Source of the DNA: JANXXV01 sp038230275 | GTDB taxonomy: Bacteria > Acidobacteriota > Terriglobia > Bryobacterales > Bryobacteraceae | Length of the DNA stretch: 11,162 bases | Reading direction: 5' to 3' | NCBI GenBank assembly: GCA_038230275.1 | Contig: JBBRNO010000184.1 | Span: 1-11,162 of the forward strand | Shown here: positions 1-8,400 of the stretch, in pieces | Position numbering within the stretch: position 1 is the stretch's first letter | How the letters are laid out: the number at the start of each line of letters is the position of its first letter | The notes under the pieces: model-generated | What the model saw: the letters and a program-made list of their open reading frames with translations, nothing else | What the model was told of the DNA's origin: nothing | Database searches by the model: none | Program-made: the position numbers and the translations under genes

Positions 1-474
1 GTGGGGCCGGATCTCGCCTTGTGTCAATATCCGATGCAACTTCGACCGGCTCAACTCGATCAGACCGGGGTGGCCGGCTTGGACGCAATGCAGTCGCACG
101 TGACGCTGCAGTAGAGCGTACGTCCAGAGTTCGTAGGAGTATCCCACTTCCTTCGGCTTTTGACAGGCGCAGTGCAACACCCAGGCAATTGCATCATCGG
201 GGGTGCGGCGGGGTTTGCCAGGGCGAGGCAATTCCCCCAGCGCCGCCTCCAGTCCGAACTTCAGAAACTTGTGGGCGCAAAGCGCGACTGAGTGACGATT
301 TACGCCGTGGGCAACAGCAATCGCGCTGTCATTCATTCCATTGGCGCAATCCAAGAGAATTGCGGCATGCAGCACTTGCCGCTTCTCTTCGGTACGAGAC
401 CGGCGCAGGGACTCCAGCTTCTCCCGGTCTGCCGCGGACAGATTCAACGATTGTCGGGTGGTGACAAATGGCAT
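1..474 (-). CDS. IS630-family transposase, N-terminal part (runs off window edge)
   Basis: The minus strand is open from an ATG at 474 to base 1 with no stop, giving 158 residues of a protein that continues outside the window. Residues about 30-75 form a helix-turn-helix region (AAILLDCANGMNDSAIAVAH, then GVNRHSVALCAHKF). This is followed by a basic Pro/Gly linker (ELPRPGKPRR, 81-90) and the segment GYSYELWTYALLQRHVR (111-127), which resembles the winged-helix part of IS630/Tc1-like transposases just before the catalytic domain. The DDE/DDD catalytic domain would lie beyond the edge, so activity cannot be judged. GTG at 487-489 is an alternative start; the in-frame stop at 514-516 limits the 5' end. 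No convincing ribosome binding site or terminal inverted repeat is visible. The gene is transcribed away from padR. Family assignment is from remembered motifs and is fairly firm. Confidence 0.8.
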   Translation of the reverse strand, partial: MPFVTTRQSLNLSAADREKLESLRRSRTEEKRQVLHAAILLDCANGMNDSAIAVAHGVNRHSVALCAHKFLKFGLEAALGELPRPGKPRRTPDDAIAWVLHCACQKPKEVGYSYELWTYALLQRHVRLHCVQAGHPGLIELSRSKLHRILTQGEIRPH

Positions 475-663
475 AAACCATTCTGCCACAGAAATGTTCC
501 AATTGACTAGCCTTCAACAGAATGATCATCTAGTGACCGCCGATCGAACACGGTCTGGCGGAAAGCGTCTTCATTGTTCGAAGCAGGGTGGCCCCGATAA
601 ACTGCCAAGTCATGTCAGACGCAAAAAATTACGGAACCCTTAGCGAGAGATCTGCGTATCCGC
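475..663. other. Non-coding spacer between transposase and padR
   Basis: No supportable gene is present. This stretch should contain the outer end of the IS630-type element, but the terminal repeat cannot be identified without the other end. A short inverted repeat, GACCG (535-539) with CGGTC (551-555), is present and may be incidental. Confidence 0.4.
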
Positions 664-692
664 TTGACGAGTGCAATAGGCATAGATACACT
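664..692 (+). promoter_or_regulatory. Putative sigma-70 promoter of the first padR-permease operon
   Basis: TTGACG (664-669) and TACACT (687-692) are separated by exactly 17 nt. Transcription would start near 699-700, leaving a leader of only about 14 nt before the ATG at 714. No Shine-Dalgarno-like sequence is seen in that leader, so translation may be near-leaderless. Matches are 5/6 and 4/6 to consensus; this is sequence inference only. Confidence 0.45.
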
Positions 693-713
693 ACACCTAG
701 TCCACCTAAACCT

Positions 714-1040
714 ATGTCCAAAACCGAACTCGTGCCTGGAACCTTGATTCTTCTCGTGCTACGCGTCCTGCAAGCTGGCCCGCTCCATGGATACGCCATC
801 GCCCAGCGCATCAGCCAGCTCTCTAGCGACGTCCTGCGCGTCGAAGAAGGTTCCCTGTACCCTGCCCTCCAGAAGATGCTCATGAAAGGTTGGGTGCAGT
901 CCGAATGGGAACTGTCGGACACGAAACGTCGGGTTCGCTCCTATCGCCTCACCGCCGCCGGACGGAAGCAACTGGCGGCCGAGCTGGCCGGTTATGACCA
1001 CGTCAACCGCGCCATCCAATCCGTTCTAAAACTTGCATAA
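714..1040 (+). CDS. PadR family transcriptional regulator
   Basis: This 108-residue protein is a short winged-helix regulator of the PadR type. After the start come LVPGTLILLVLRVLQAGPLH (6-25) and GYAIAQRI, then the family hallmark EEGSLYPALQKMLMKGWV (44-61) forming the recognition helix and wing, and finally YRLTAAGRKQL (78-88). The C-terminal dimerisation helix is short, as in the PadR proteins placed in front of acidobacterial permeases. ATG 714 is chosen because homology begins right after it; the same frame is open upstream from a GTG at 588, but that extension has no family character. The stop lies 11 nt before the permease start, so the two are surely co-transcribed. The usual role is repression of the adjacent membrane gene, with possible autoregulation; the ligand is unknown. 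Confidence 0.9.
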   Translation: MSKTELVPGTLILLVLRVLQAGPLHGYAIAQRISQLSSDVLRVEEGSLYPALQKMLMKGWVQSEWELSDTKRRVRSYRLTAAGRKQLAAELAGYDHVNRAIQSVLKLA

Positions 1041-1051
1041 AGGAGCCGATC

Positions 1052-3571
1052 ATGAGAGAAGTGCTGCGACGCATTGCATACTTGTGGAACCACCGCCGTC
1101 TGGAACGCGAAATGGCGGAGGAGATGGCCTACCATCGCGAACTGCTGTCACCGGAGCGTCGCACCGAATTCGGGAGCGACCTGCGCCTGCGCGAAGACGC
1201 TCGCGAAGTCTGGGGCTGGGCCTGGCTCGACCGCCTGCGACAGGACCTCGCGTACGGCGCCCGCGTGCTCCGCAACTCACCGGGCTTCACCCTTACCGCC
1301 GTGCTCGTGCTGGCATCGGGAATTGGCGTGCCCCTCACCGTCTTTCGTGCCGCTCTGTCCGATCTTCAGGGAGGGCCGCTCCCCGACCCCGATACTCTGG
1401 TCCACTTGAGGCGCCGTGCGCCCGGTGTGTTCATCACCACCCTGCCCTATCCCGAACTCGCCTTCTACGCCGCCAATACCAAGTGTTTCCGCAGCGTCAT
1501 CGGCGTCACCGAACGCAATCAGGCGACTTTCGGCGAAACCGCGGCCGGCGTCGCGCCGGAGCAAATCCAGATCGCCTTCGCCACCTCTAATTACTTCCCC
1601 GAATTCGGCATCGTCCCCGCATACGGACGCCTTTTGACTCCTAACGATGAGCGCCGCGATTCCGAGTTGGTGGCACTGATTGGTGAACTGTTCTGGCAGC
1701 AGCGCCTCGGTGGCGACCCCGCGGTCATCGGTCAAAGCATCCGCGTCAACGGCAAACTGGTGCGCGTAGTCGGTGTCATGCCCCGTACCGCCAAGGCTCG
1801 CTCCGAGCTTTGGATGCCTCTGGTCCGGCAGCCGTTCGTGATTGACGGCAGCACTCTCTTCACCGACTGGAATTCCGCGCTCGATGTGTACGCGCGCCTG
1901 CGCCCCGGCGTATCGGTGAAAGCGTCGCAGCAGGAAACGCTCGCGCTGGCCGCCAGCCTGCATCAACTGCAGCCAGACCGCGTGCGACCGGGCGAGTATC
2001 TCGAAGCCCATCCGGTTCTCCAATTCGAGACCAACAGCCCGGAGTTCCAGATTGTTCTGGTCACTATCAGCCTGGTGTTGCTGCTGCTGGTGGCCGCTTG
2101 CGCCAATCTGGGTACGCTGGTATTGGCTCGCGGCGTGACGCGCGAACGCGAAATTCGCACCCGCATGGCCCTGGGAGCCGGGCGCGCTCGGGTAATCCGC
2201 CAGTTGTTTACTGAATCGCTCATGCTTGCAGCGCTCTGCGGCCTGTGCGGCCTCGTGCTGAGCAGCGGCATATTGAAATGGATTCAGTTGGAGCACAATC
2301 CGGCCTCCACCCTTCTGCCGGATTGGCGGACGATCGTCGTCACGTTCGGCGTCTCCCTCCTGGCGGCGTTGGTCTTTGGGTTGCCTCCCGCCCTCCGGCT
2401 CACCAGCCTCGTGCCCCGCGCCGGCCGCGCCCGCAGCATCTTCCTTGCGGCTCAGGTAGCGGTGAGTTGCCTCCTGCTGGTCGTCTCCGGCGTCCTCGTC
2501 GGCGGCCTCAAACAACTCGGACGTACCGAGCCGGGCTTCGACTATCGCCATCTCCTCTGGGTCTCGCCCGGTCTGAAAGCCCACGGCTATGGCGACGCTG
2601 CCGCGAAGGCGTATCTCGACGCCCTCCGCGCGCGCACCGCCGCTTGGCCGGACGTCCAGGCGGTGTCGCAGGTCTCCTTGGGTCCGTGGGGCAACGCGCA
2701 CATGGGATCCGCGTGGATGGGCCGCCAGTTTGCGGGCAATCGTGTGGATTCGCAATTCATCGAGACCATGCGCATGCACCTTGTGCGCGGGCGAAACTTC
2801 CTACCCGGCGAAGAAGGTGTGGCCCTGATCACCGAGGCCGCGGCAAGGGTTCTGTGGCGCGACGAAGACGCTCTCGGCAAGTCTCTCCCTTGGGATGTGC
2901 AGGGCAACTCCCAAAGCGGGACTCACGGCCCCACGGTCGTCGGCGTGGTTGCCAATGCTTCCACCACCATCATCGGCAATCCCGAACCGCTGGAGTATTA
3001 CCTGCCGCAATCGCGCAGCGATGCGCTCAACTCGGTCCTGCTGCTGCGCGTCTCAGGCAATCCGCACGAGTTCATCCGGCGTCTTCAGGATAGCGCCCGC
3101 GCTCTCGATGGGCGTCTCCAACCGGCGGTGCCGGTAATATTGGACGCATACGATGGCGAAATGAAGAATACTTCCCGGGCACTGGCGGGGGTCGCGATCC
3201 TGGGTTCCGTTGCCATTCTGCTCTCGGCCATTGGCTTGGCAGGCCTGGCCGGCTACACGGTGGCACAACGAACGCGTGAGATCGGCCTGCGGATCGCGCT
3301 TGGCGCTCGCGGCGCGCAGGTCGTGCGCGCGATCCTGGCCCCGATGAGCCATGCCATCGTCATCGGTTTCGTTTGCGGTGCCGTTGGCGGGGCGGCAGTG
3401 GCCAAAATCCTGCGGAGTGGAATCCCCGCCATGGCCGGGATCAATGTGTTCGACCCGCTAGCCTACCTGGCGGCCATGGCATTTCTCGCGGCGGTCGTAG
3501 CGCTGTCGATCCTCGCGCCGGGACGCCGCGCCATTCGTATCAACCCCAGCGAAGCGCTGCAGCATGAGTAG
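1052..3571 (+). CDS. ABC transporter permease, MacB/FtsX type (ADOP family)
   Basis: This 839-residue inner-membrane protein contains two FtsX/MacB-type halves fused in one chain. The N-terminal cytoplasmic prefix (RRLEREMAEEMAYHRELL, about 15-32, to WGWAWLDRLRQDLAYGARVL, about 54-73) is typical of acidobacterial permeases. A membrane helix follows at about 78-100, then a periplasmic MacB-like core at about 105-330 with the GQSIRVNGKLVRVVGVMP motif (227-244). Three FtsX helices lie at about 333-356, 383-407 and 427-449. The second half repeats this: helix about 463-485, core to about 705, and helices about 710-735, 760-785 and 803-824. The cytoplasmic coupling motif ReIgLRiALGAr is seen at 365-378 and 742-753. 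AGGAG at 1041-1045 lies 6 nt before ATG. No ATPase gene is adjacent, consistent with the 'orphan' family. The substrate is unknown; antimicrobial, lipoprotein or peptide export, or envelope signalling, are options. Confidence 0.9.
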   Translation: MREVLRRIAYLWNHRRLEREMAEEMAYHRELLSPERRTEFGSDLRLREDAREVWGWAWLDRLRQDLAYGARVLRNSPGFTLTAVLVLASGIGVPLTVFRAALSDLQGGPLPDPDTLVHLRRRAPGVFITTLPYPELAFYAANTKCFRSVIGVTERNQATFGETAAGVAPEQIQIAFATSNYFPEFGIVPAYGRLLTPNDERRDSELVALIGELFWQQRLGGDPAVIGQSIRVNGKLVRVVGVMPRTAKARSELWMPLVRQPFVIDGSTLFTDWNSALDVYARLRPGVSVKASQQETLALAASLHQLQPDRVRPGEYLEAHPVLQFETNSPEFQIVLVTISLVLLLLVAACANLGTLVLARGVTREREIRTRMALGAGRARVIRQLFTESLMLAALCGLCGLVLSSGILKWIQLEHNPASTLLPDWRTIVVTFGVSLLAALVFGLPPALRLTSLVPRAGRARSIFLAAQVAVSCLLLVVSGVLVGGLKQLGRTEPGFDYRHLLWVSPGLKAHGYGDAAAKAYLDALRARTAAWPDVQAVSQVSLGPWGNAHMGSAWMGRQFAGNRVDSQFIETMRMHLVRGRNFLPGEEGVALITEAAARVLWRDEDALGKSLPWDVQGNSQSGTHGPTVVGVVANASTTIIGNPEPLEYYLPQSRSDALNSVLLLRVSGNPHEFIRRLQDSARALDGRLQPAVPVILDAYDGEMKNTSRALAGVAILGSVAILLSAIGLAGLAGYTVAQRTREIGLRIALGARGAQVVRAILAPMSHAIVIGFVCGAVGGAAVAKILRSGIPAMAGINVFDPLAYLAAMAFLAAVVALSILAPGRRAIRINPSEALQHE

Positions 3572-3698
3572 CCCCGGATTCAGGGTGCCGCCGTCGCTTA
3601 TCGACAAACACCCGCGAGTAGTCGCCCAGTATTTACTTGGCACTCGGACATTCTTTCGGGTTGCTCCCGGATTACGGGCAAACCGGAAACAACACGAG

Positions 3699-3724
3699 CG
3701 GCCCGGATTACGTCCGGGTTGCCG
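3699..3724 (+). terminator. Stem-loop downstream of the first permease (weak terminator candidate)
   Basis: CCCGGA (3702-3707) pairs with TCCGGG (3713-3718) around a TTACG loop. CGG (3699-3701) and CCG (3722-3724) can extend the stem across a 3-nt bulge. It lies about 130 nt after the permease stop and lacks a T-tract, so an intrinsic terminator function is only possible. Confidence 0.25.
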
Positions 3725-3778
3725 ACCACACGCCCACAGTCGGAAGGCTGAGCGATTGGGCGACCTTCTCGGCAGGTC

Positions 3779-4174
3779 TTAGCGCCAGTCGTCGATCACG
3801 TAGGCGTCAGCCCGATTGAATCCGTCCGCATGCGGACATTGCATGGCAACACCCTGCATGGTCACTCGATATCCGTGGGAGCGCATGCGCCGATAGGCAT
3901 CTTCACGAGCCATATTCACGCCAGCCTCTTTGATCACCCCTCGCGAGGCTGCAAAGGCCTCGCAAGCATCCAGCAATTTGTCAAAACGTTCACCCGAGCC
4001 CGCACTGCCACGGGCCACGCCGAACTTTATGTAGCACGTCTTCTCGCCACCCTCGGATCCAGATCCATTCAGGCATACAGCGAACGCATCGAGAACATCG
4101 CGCGTGTATGTCAACACGACGTCGCCGGTGTGCTGCGCAAGCACAGCCCGGATTTCACCGGTGAGATCGATCCC
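3779..4174 (-). pseudogene. GNAT-family N-acetyltransferase remnant (C-terminal part)
   Basis: The minus strand encodes about 121 codons from a GTG at 4144. The second half is clearly protein-like: FDKLLDACEAFAASRGVIKE (54-73), then AGVNMAREDAYRRMRSHGYR (74-93), then QGVAMQ and the ending FNRADAYVIDDWR. From memory this matches the C-terminal half of a GNAT acetyltransferase group that ends with a YVIDDWR-type tail. The frame extends 10 codons further upstream of the GTG to an in-frame TAA at 4175-4177, and coding character appears to continue past it, so this looks like a decayed gene whose N-terminal half is lost or frame-disrupted. A short functional protein from GTG 4144 cannot be ruled out, but no ribosome binding site supports it. 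Acetyl-CoA:substrate acetylation would be the ancestral activity. Confidence 0.55.
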
Positions 4175-4556
4175 TTATCGATCTTGTGCGAGAGTTTCCC
4201 GCACGCCGTGACACTCTCCTCCGGCCCGCATCCCGGCCCGGAATCATTGTGACGGGAAAACCGCGCATTGAAAGACGACACAAGCGCTTTAGCTGCGCGG
4301 CTTGAACGGCTGGAACCCGCAAGCCGGCATGGGCCTTGAAGACCGCTGCAAGGTACGTTGCCTGCGCCTCTGAAAGGCGCTGCTGCGCCTGCTCCACGAG
4401 AGCCTGTTGCGCGCGCCATTTGTTGAGACAGGCCGGGTCTTCCGGTTGGCGCAGGCAGAGCCCGAACAGCCGCTTTTGCAGGGTGAGTTCCTTCTGCAGC
4501 TGCCGCAGCCGGAACATCCGGTCCTGGTGAAAGTTTTTGAGTCCGCCGACAGGCAC
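4155..4556 (-). CDS. Doubtful hypothetical ORF with amphipathic/coiled-coil stretch
   Basis: This is an open frame of up to 133 codons from GTG 4556; ATG 4517 is an alternative with AGGA four bases upstream. Residues about 14-75 (counted from the GTG) look like real protein: MFRLRQLQKELTLQKRLF, then KWRAQQALVEQAQQRLSEAQ, with heptad-like spacing of Leu and Ala suggesting a helical or coiled-coil segment. The last 40 residues are Arg-rich and look like out-of-frame translation, and they overlap the upstream edge of the GNAT remnant. The frame stays open further upstream to a TAG at 4662-4664 but without a usable start there. I do not recognise a family. It may be a decayed gene or a chance ORF in GC-rich DNA. 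Confidence 0.22.
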   Translation of the reverse strand: MPVGGLKNFHQDRMFRLRQLQKELTLQKRLFGLCLRQPEDPACLNKWRAQQALVEQAQQRLSEAQATYLAAVFKAHAGLRVPAVQAAQLKRLCRLSMRGFPVTMIPGRDAGRRRVSRRAGNSRTRSIRDRSHR

Positions 4557-4945
4557 TGTCGCAAGTGTAAGACGGGAGGGACACCCGACAAGGGAGAATG
4601 TGCGGCCGGAGGTGCTGCCGCCAGTTGCCGCCAGGTTCGTGCCGCGCCTCCGGATGACGGCCTACCCACCGCCCGCCAGCGTTCCCATCCCCCGACGTTT
4701 TTGTTAGATCTGATATTTTGCAGGACGCCTAGCCCGTTCACCTTGGGGGAATCCAAGGTTTAGCTCATAAGGTCTGGCGAAGGTGCGTCGGGCTTCCCAA
4801 ACAACCTGAGCGCGGCTTCACCATCATCGATGGTTGTCCACCAGCAAGGCGGCTCCAGCCTTTTCAGCGCTTCGATTATGAGACGCCGGTCGCGCGAGAA
4901 TCTTCGATGCGACCGGGCCGCAAGCGACGCGCGGGCTTACAAGAA
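4557..4945. other. Non-coding or decayed stretch
   Basis: No supportable gene is present. Frames on both strands are open by GC bias only, apart from a short open extension of the doubtful ORF on the minus strand up to 4662. The only clear structure is the inverted repeat at 4886-4916, listed separately. Confidence 0.4.
4886..4916 (-). repeat. 8-bp perfect inverted repeat downstream of the miniprotein gene
   Basis: CCGGTCGC (4886-4893) and GCGACCGG (4909-4916) flank a 15-nt loop. It begins about 30 nt beyond the stop of the minus-strand miniprotein gene, the right place for a transcript-end hairpin. There is no T-run, so it may only stabilise the 3' end. Confidence 0.35.
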
Positions 4946-5107
4946 CTACATGCGAAGACTGCCGAGACCGCCGCCCAGGAACAACCACAGAAGCAGGATT
5001 ATCAAAATAATACCCCCAATTCCTAAACCGCCGCGTGAGCCATAGCGATTGAAACCGAAAAATCCGCCGCCGAAGAGCAGCAGCAACAAGATGACAAGGA
5101 TGAGCAT
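4946..5107 (-). CDS. Small Gly/Leu-rich membrane protein (DUF3309-like)
   Basis: The ORF has 53 codons plus TAG. The protein starts MLILVILLLLLFGGGFFGFN, a hydrophobic helix of about 12 residues running into a glycine/phenylalanine-rich turn. It continues RYGSRGGLGIGGIILIILLL (21-40) and ends WLFLGGGLGSLRM. Two hydrophobic segments flank a short Arg/Gly loop. Size, composition and layout resemble the tiny DUF3309-type membrane proteins common in bacteria that live in soil; the function of that group is unknown. ATG 5107 is the only sensible start; the preceding TTGAG is at best a weak ribosome binding site. The frame is clean inside an otherwise decayed region, which argues that it is real. 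The family link is from resemblance only. Confidence 0.6.
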   Translation of the reverse strand: MLILVILLLLLFGGGFFGFNRYGSRGGLGIGGIILIILLLWLFLGGGLGSLRM

Positions 5108-5299
5108 GAACTCAACGATACCGCATCCGCCGCTTCAGCAGCGTTAAGAGTCTGCCACTCACACAGTAGTACGCGGCTCTGATGGATGCCATGCGCCAGC
5201 CAATCCGCTTCGGCGGGGCTTGCCAGGAACGGATAGGGTGAAGCCCAAAAGCAACCTGGGAGCGGCGAAGCCTCCATCGGCGAAAGGTGCAACGAACCT

Positions 5300-5399
5300 C
5301 CGGCCCTCACGGGCTCAAGTCACGGAACCGCCGTATGCGGACCCGCATGTACGCTGGTGTGGGACGGGAGGAGTCGCGAGGCTGCCCCCAATCCCGATT
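5300..5399 (+). mobile_element. Group II intron 3'-end remnant (domains V and VI)
   Basis: Bases 5327-5358 fold as a domain V hairpin: ACCGCCGTA (5327-5335) opposite TACGCTGGT (5350-5358), upper stem TGCG (5336-5339) with CGCA (5344-5347), and the diagnostic two-base bulge TG (5348-5349). The catalytic triad position reads CGC (5329-5331), as in group IIC-type introns, instead of AGC. A domain VI-like stem follows, with GGGA (5361-5364) able to pair with TCCC (5392-5395), and the 3' end would fall near ATCCCGATT (5391-5399). No reverse transcriptase reading frame is present upstream, so only the tail of an element remains; how far it extends 5' (perhaps to about 5200) is unclear. Base 5354 is C where pairing requires G, so the ribozyme is probably dead. 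Confidence 0.65.
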
Positions 5400-5480
5400 C
5401 ACGCTCGCTTTCCCGGACGGAAGAGATCGATACCTTCGCTGACGTCAAATAAGAATCGCGCAAAAAGGATCCATCCCCGT

Positions 5481-8400
5481 TTAGAAGTTCAGCTTCAGAG
5501 CCATCTGGATGATGCGTGGCCCTTGTTGAACGCCCGTCGCGCGTCCGAAGTTTGGATCGCTCAAGTTAACATTAATGCCGCCGAACGAAGTGCGGTTCAG
5601 CACGTTCGAGATGTCGGCGCGATACTCGACATCCGCCCTCTCTCTGATCTTGAAGCGCTTCACCAGCGACAGCGCCTCCGTGAAGAAGGGAGGGTTGCGA
5701 ACGTCATTCAAAAAGGGTGCCGCCGAGCCGAACTGATATGCGCCCGGAATCGAAAACGCCGTCCGATTGAGCCAGCGGACACCCGGATTATTAGGGTCGA
5801 GAGAGGTTCGGTCCACTCCGGTTTGAATGGCCGAGCCAGTGGTGTTCGCCCTCAAGGCTGGGGTGAACAAGACACCGGTGCCAAGCGTGTTCACCGGCGC
5901 GCCAATCTGGATGAGTGAGCCTGACCGGTACTGGTGAATTCCAGCGATGGTCCAGCCCCCCACAACCGCGCTCACAACGGGGTGGGCCGAGGCGAGGTAT
6001 TTCCGGCCATGTCCAAAAGGAAGATCGTACGCGTAGACCAAGTTCAGCGTGTGCGGGATGTCATGAATTGACAGAGCCTTTTCCGCGCCAAGATTGTACT
6101 GGTCCTGCGGTGCGGTTCCGTTGCCTGTTTGGGTGAAGGCGCCGTTGATTTCAATGTTCTTTTCCCAAGTATACGCAGCCAGCAAAGTGAGCGAACTGAA
6201 TCGCTTTTCAAGCTTAGTCTGGAGTGCGTTATATGTGAGACCGCCGACACCTAGATAGGTGTGGATAATGTTGTTGTACTGCGGGTAAGGGCGAAGCGAC
6301 TGTGCCAAGGTTCCGGCAAAACCTGGGTAGGGCAGCTGGAAGCCGGCGGCGACTACCCTCGGATCGGTGATGTTTGCGGAAAGTAGAGAACCTAAGCTGA
6401 GATACTTCGGATCCACTTGGTTATACGGTACGTAGCTGTTCAGCCTGCTGCCTTTGCTGCCCAAATAGGCAACATCCAGCAGGAAAGCCATGGGTAACTC
6501 CCGCTGCACGTTCACCTGCCAGTTCTGGATGCGGCCCGCGAGACCGTCTTCCTTGGATAGCACCAGTACGGTCTGGCCGTTGGCATAACTTGGATTGATT
6601 ATCGGTGGCGGCAGGAATCCGGGAGGCACGAGAAACCCGCTATCCCAGTTGAAGGCAGGCGCGATACCGTCGGGAGAAGTAGGGGTCGGTGAGGCGCTGA
6701 CGCCCCATCCGCAAGGGAAGCACCCGCCGCCGGTATTTCCGTTTGCCGCAGAGAAGTACATCCCATACCCGGCGCGTATAACCGTCTTCGGCGTAAGTTG
6801 GTATGCGCCGCCAATGCGAGGTCCCAAGTTGTTCCAATAGATGTCCCCAAATCGCACATGGCCATTGCGCCCCGTTCCAGTTCCGGCGAAGGACAACGCC
6901 CCCAGGCGATTTCCCGCCCCGGGATTCGGAATGGTCGGATCAAAGGCGGACAACGTCAGATTTGTATCTGTACGGGGAATGAATATCTCGTACCTCAGGC
7001 CAAGGTTTAGCGTGAGCCGGGAGGTGATTTTCCAATTGTCGTTCACATAGCCGGAGCGGTAGCCATAAATGATGTTGACACCCTTGGTGTTGAAGTCCCG
7101 GCGCGCGTCGTTCGGGCCGCCCAGGAGGAAACTGGCGAACGAGTAGCCCGTGTTGCCTCGAGATGACGGGTTAGCGGTCTGCAGGCTGTTGAAGTTGAAC
7201 AGCCCTTGCGCGTAGGAATCGTCAAACGGATCCTGGAACGTGCGGCCGCGGCGATACTCGAAGCCAAATTTAAATTCGTGGCGGCCCCTCACCCAAGTAA
7301 GACCGTCCATGGCGTCGTAAGTCCAATTTTGCTGAGCGCCGCGATTCTTTGGATTTGTGCCAAACGGAGTCAAGCTGTCGGTGAACGTGACGATTGGGAA
7401 CGATTGAGAGCCGTTGGTGGCGACGCCCTTGAGTCCGAGCTTGTTAGCCCAGTCCTGCAACTGAGCGGGCAACTGGCTGAATATGCTCTGGTATCGGCTG
7501 AGGCCAAAGGTTACGTGATTGAACAGAGTTGGCGTGAAGATGAAGTCGTGATTTAAACGCGTGATGTCGGGAACATCGTGCGTGACCGATCCGCTCGCGA
7601 GCGGTCCGGGAAGATTGGCGGTAGCTAACTGGTTTAGCCGCTGCCAGCTATACAGGCCACTAATGCGGTGGCGATCCGAAAAGGAATGATCGCCCTTGAT
7701 GCTGTAGATATTACGATCCACGGTGCTCAGGGTGGTGCCCGCGTAATTGCCGGAGATGCCGGGGGCGGTAGGATCCGGGATGAGCGAAAGCATATTGCTC
7801 GACACCGAACTCCAACGGTTCTTGGGGATAATATTGTTGGGGAAAGGATCGCGAACGAGCTGGCCATTGACCGTTCGGGTGGTAGCAGGGTCGTAGATGA
7901 GGCGTGAGCCCAGCTCCGAGAAGTCCCCTTGCTTCATTTTCGCCGTCGGCACGCTTAGAATTGCAGTGCCTCCGCCGTTGTTCTGCTTATAGCCGTTCCA
8001 GGTGAAGTACCAGAATGTGCGGTTTTTCCCGTTGTAGAGTTTGGGAATGAACACCGGACCTCCTGCGGAGACGCCGTATTCGTTCTGGCGCACTTTAGAT
8101 TTGCCGAGGAACGGTCGACGTTGGTTCACCGTCCATCCCGCCGCATCGAATTTGTCATTTCGGAGGAAGTCGAAGACGTTCCCATGCAAGGTGTTCGAGC
8201 CCGAACGCGTCACGAAGACTTCGATGCCGCCGCCTGAGTGGCCATACTCGGCGGAAAAATTGCTCGTCAACACCTTGAACTCGCCGTACATTTCAACCGA
8301 TCCAATACCGCCATTCGAGACAAAGGCGACTCCGCCGCTTTCGGGGTTTGTGTGGCTGGCTCCATCGATCAGGATCTCCTTGCTACGCCGCGCGCCCCCG

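Noticed and set aside
21..464. A 147-codon plus-strand frame at the left edge
   Set aside because: It is the complement of the IS630 transposase frame, which has clear family motifs.
1277..2779. A 500-codon open frame on the minus strand opposite the first permease
   Set aside because: It is composed of low-complexity Gly/Arg/Glu/Ala/His residues with no family motifs and lies fully antisense to a well-supported gene; long antisense frames are expected in GC-rich coding DNA.
2245..3093. A 282-codon plus-strand frame inside the first permease
   Set aside because: Arg/Pro-rich out-of-frame translation of the permease gene.
5455..5480. A T-run after a short GGATCC-type stem just downstream of the receptor stop as an intrinsic terminator
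   Set aside because: The possible stem is too short to support the call.
5220..5918. A 232-codon plus-strand frame across the intron remnant and the receptor gene's 3' end
   Set aside because: The first part is a fortuitous translation of structured group II intron RNA and the rest is antisense to the receptor gene.
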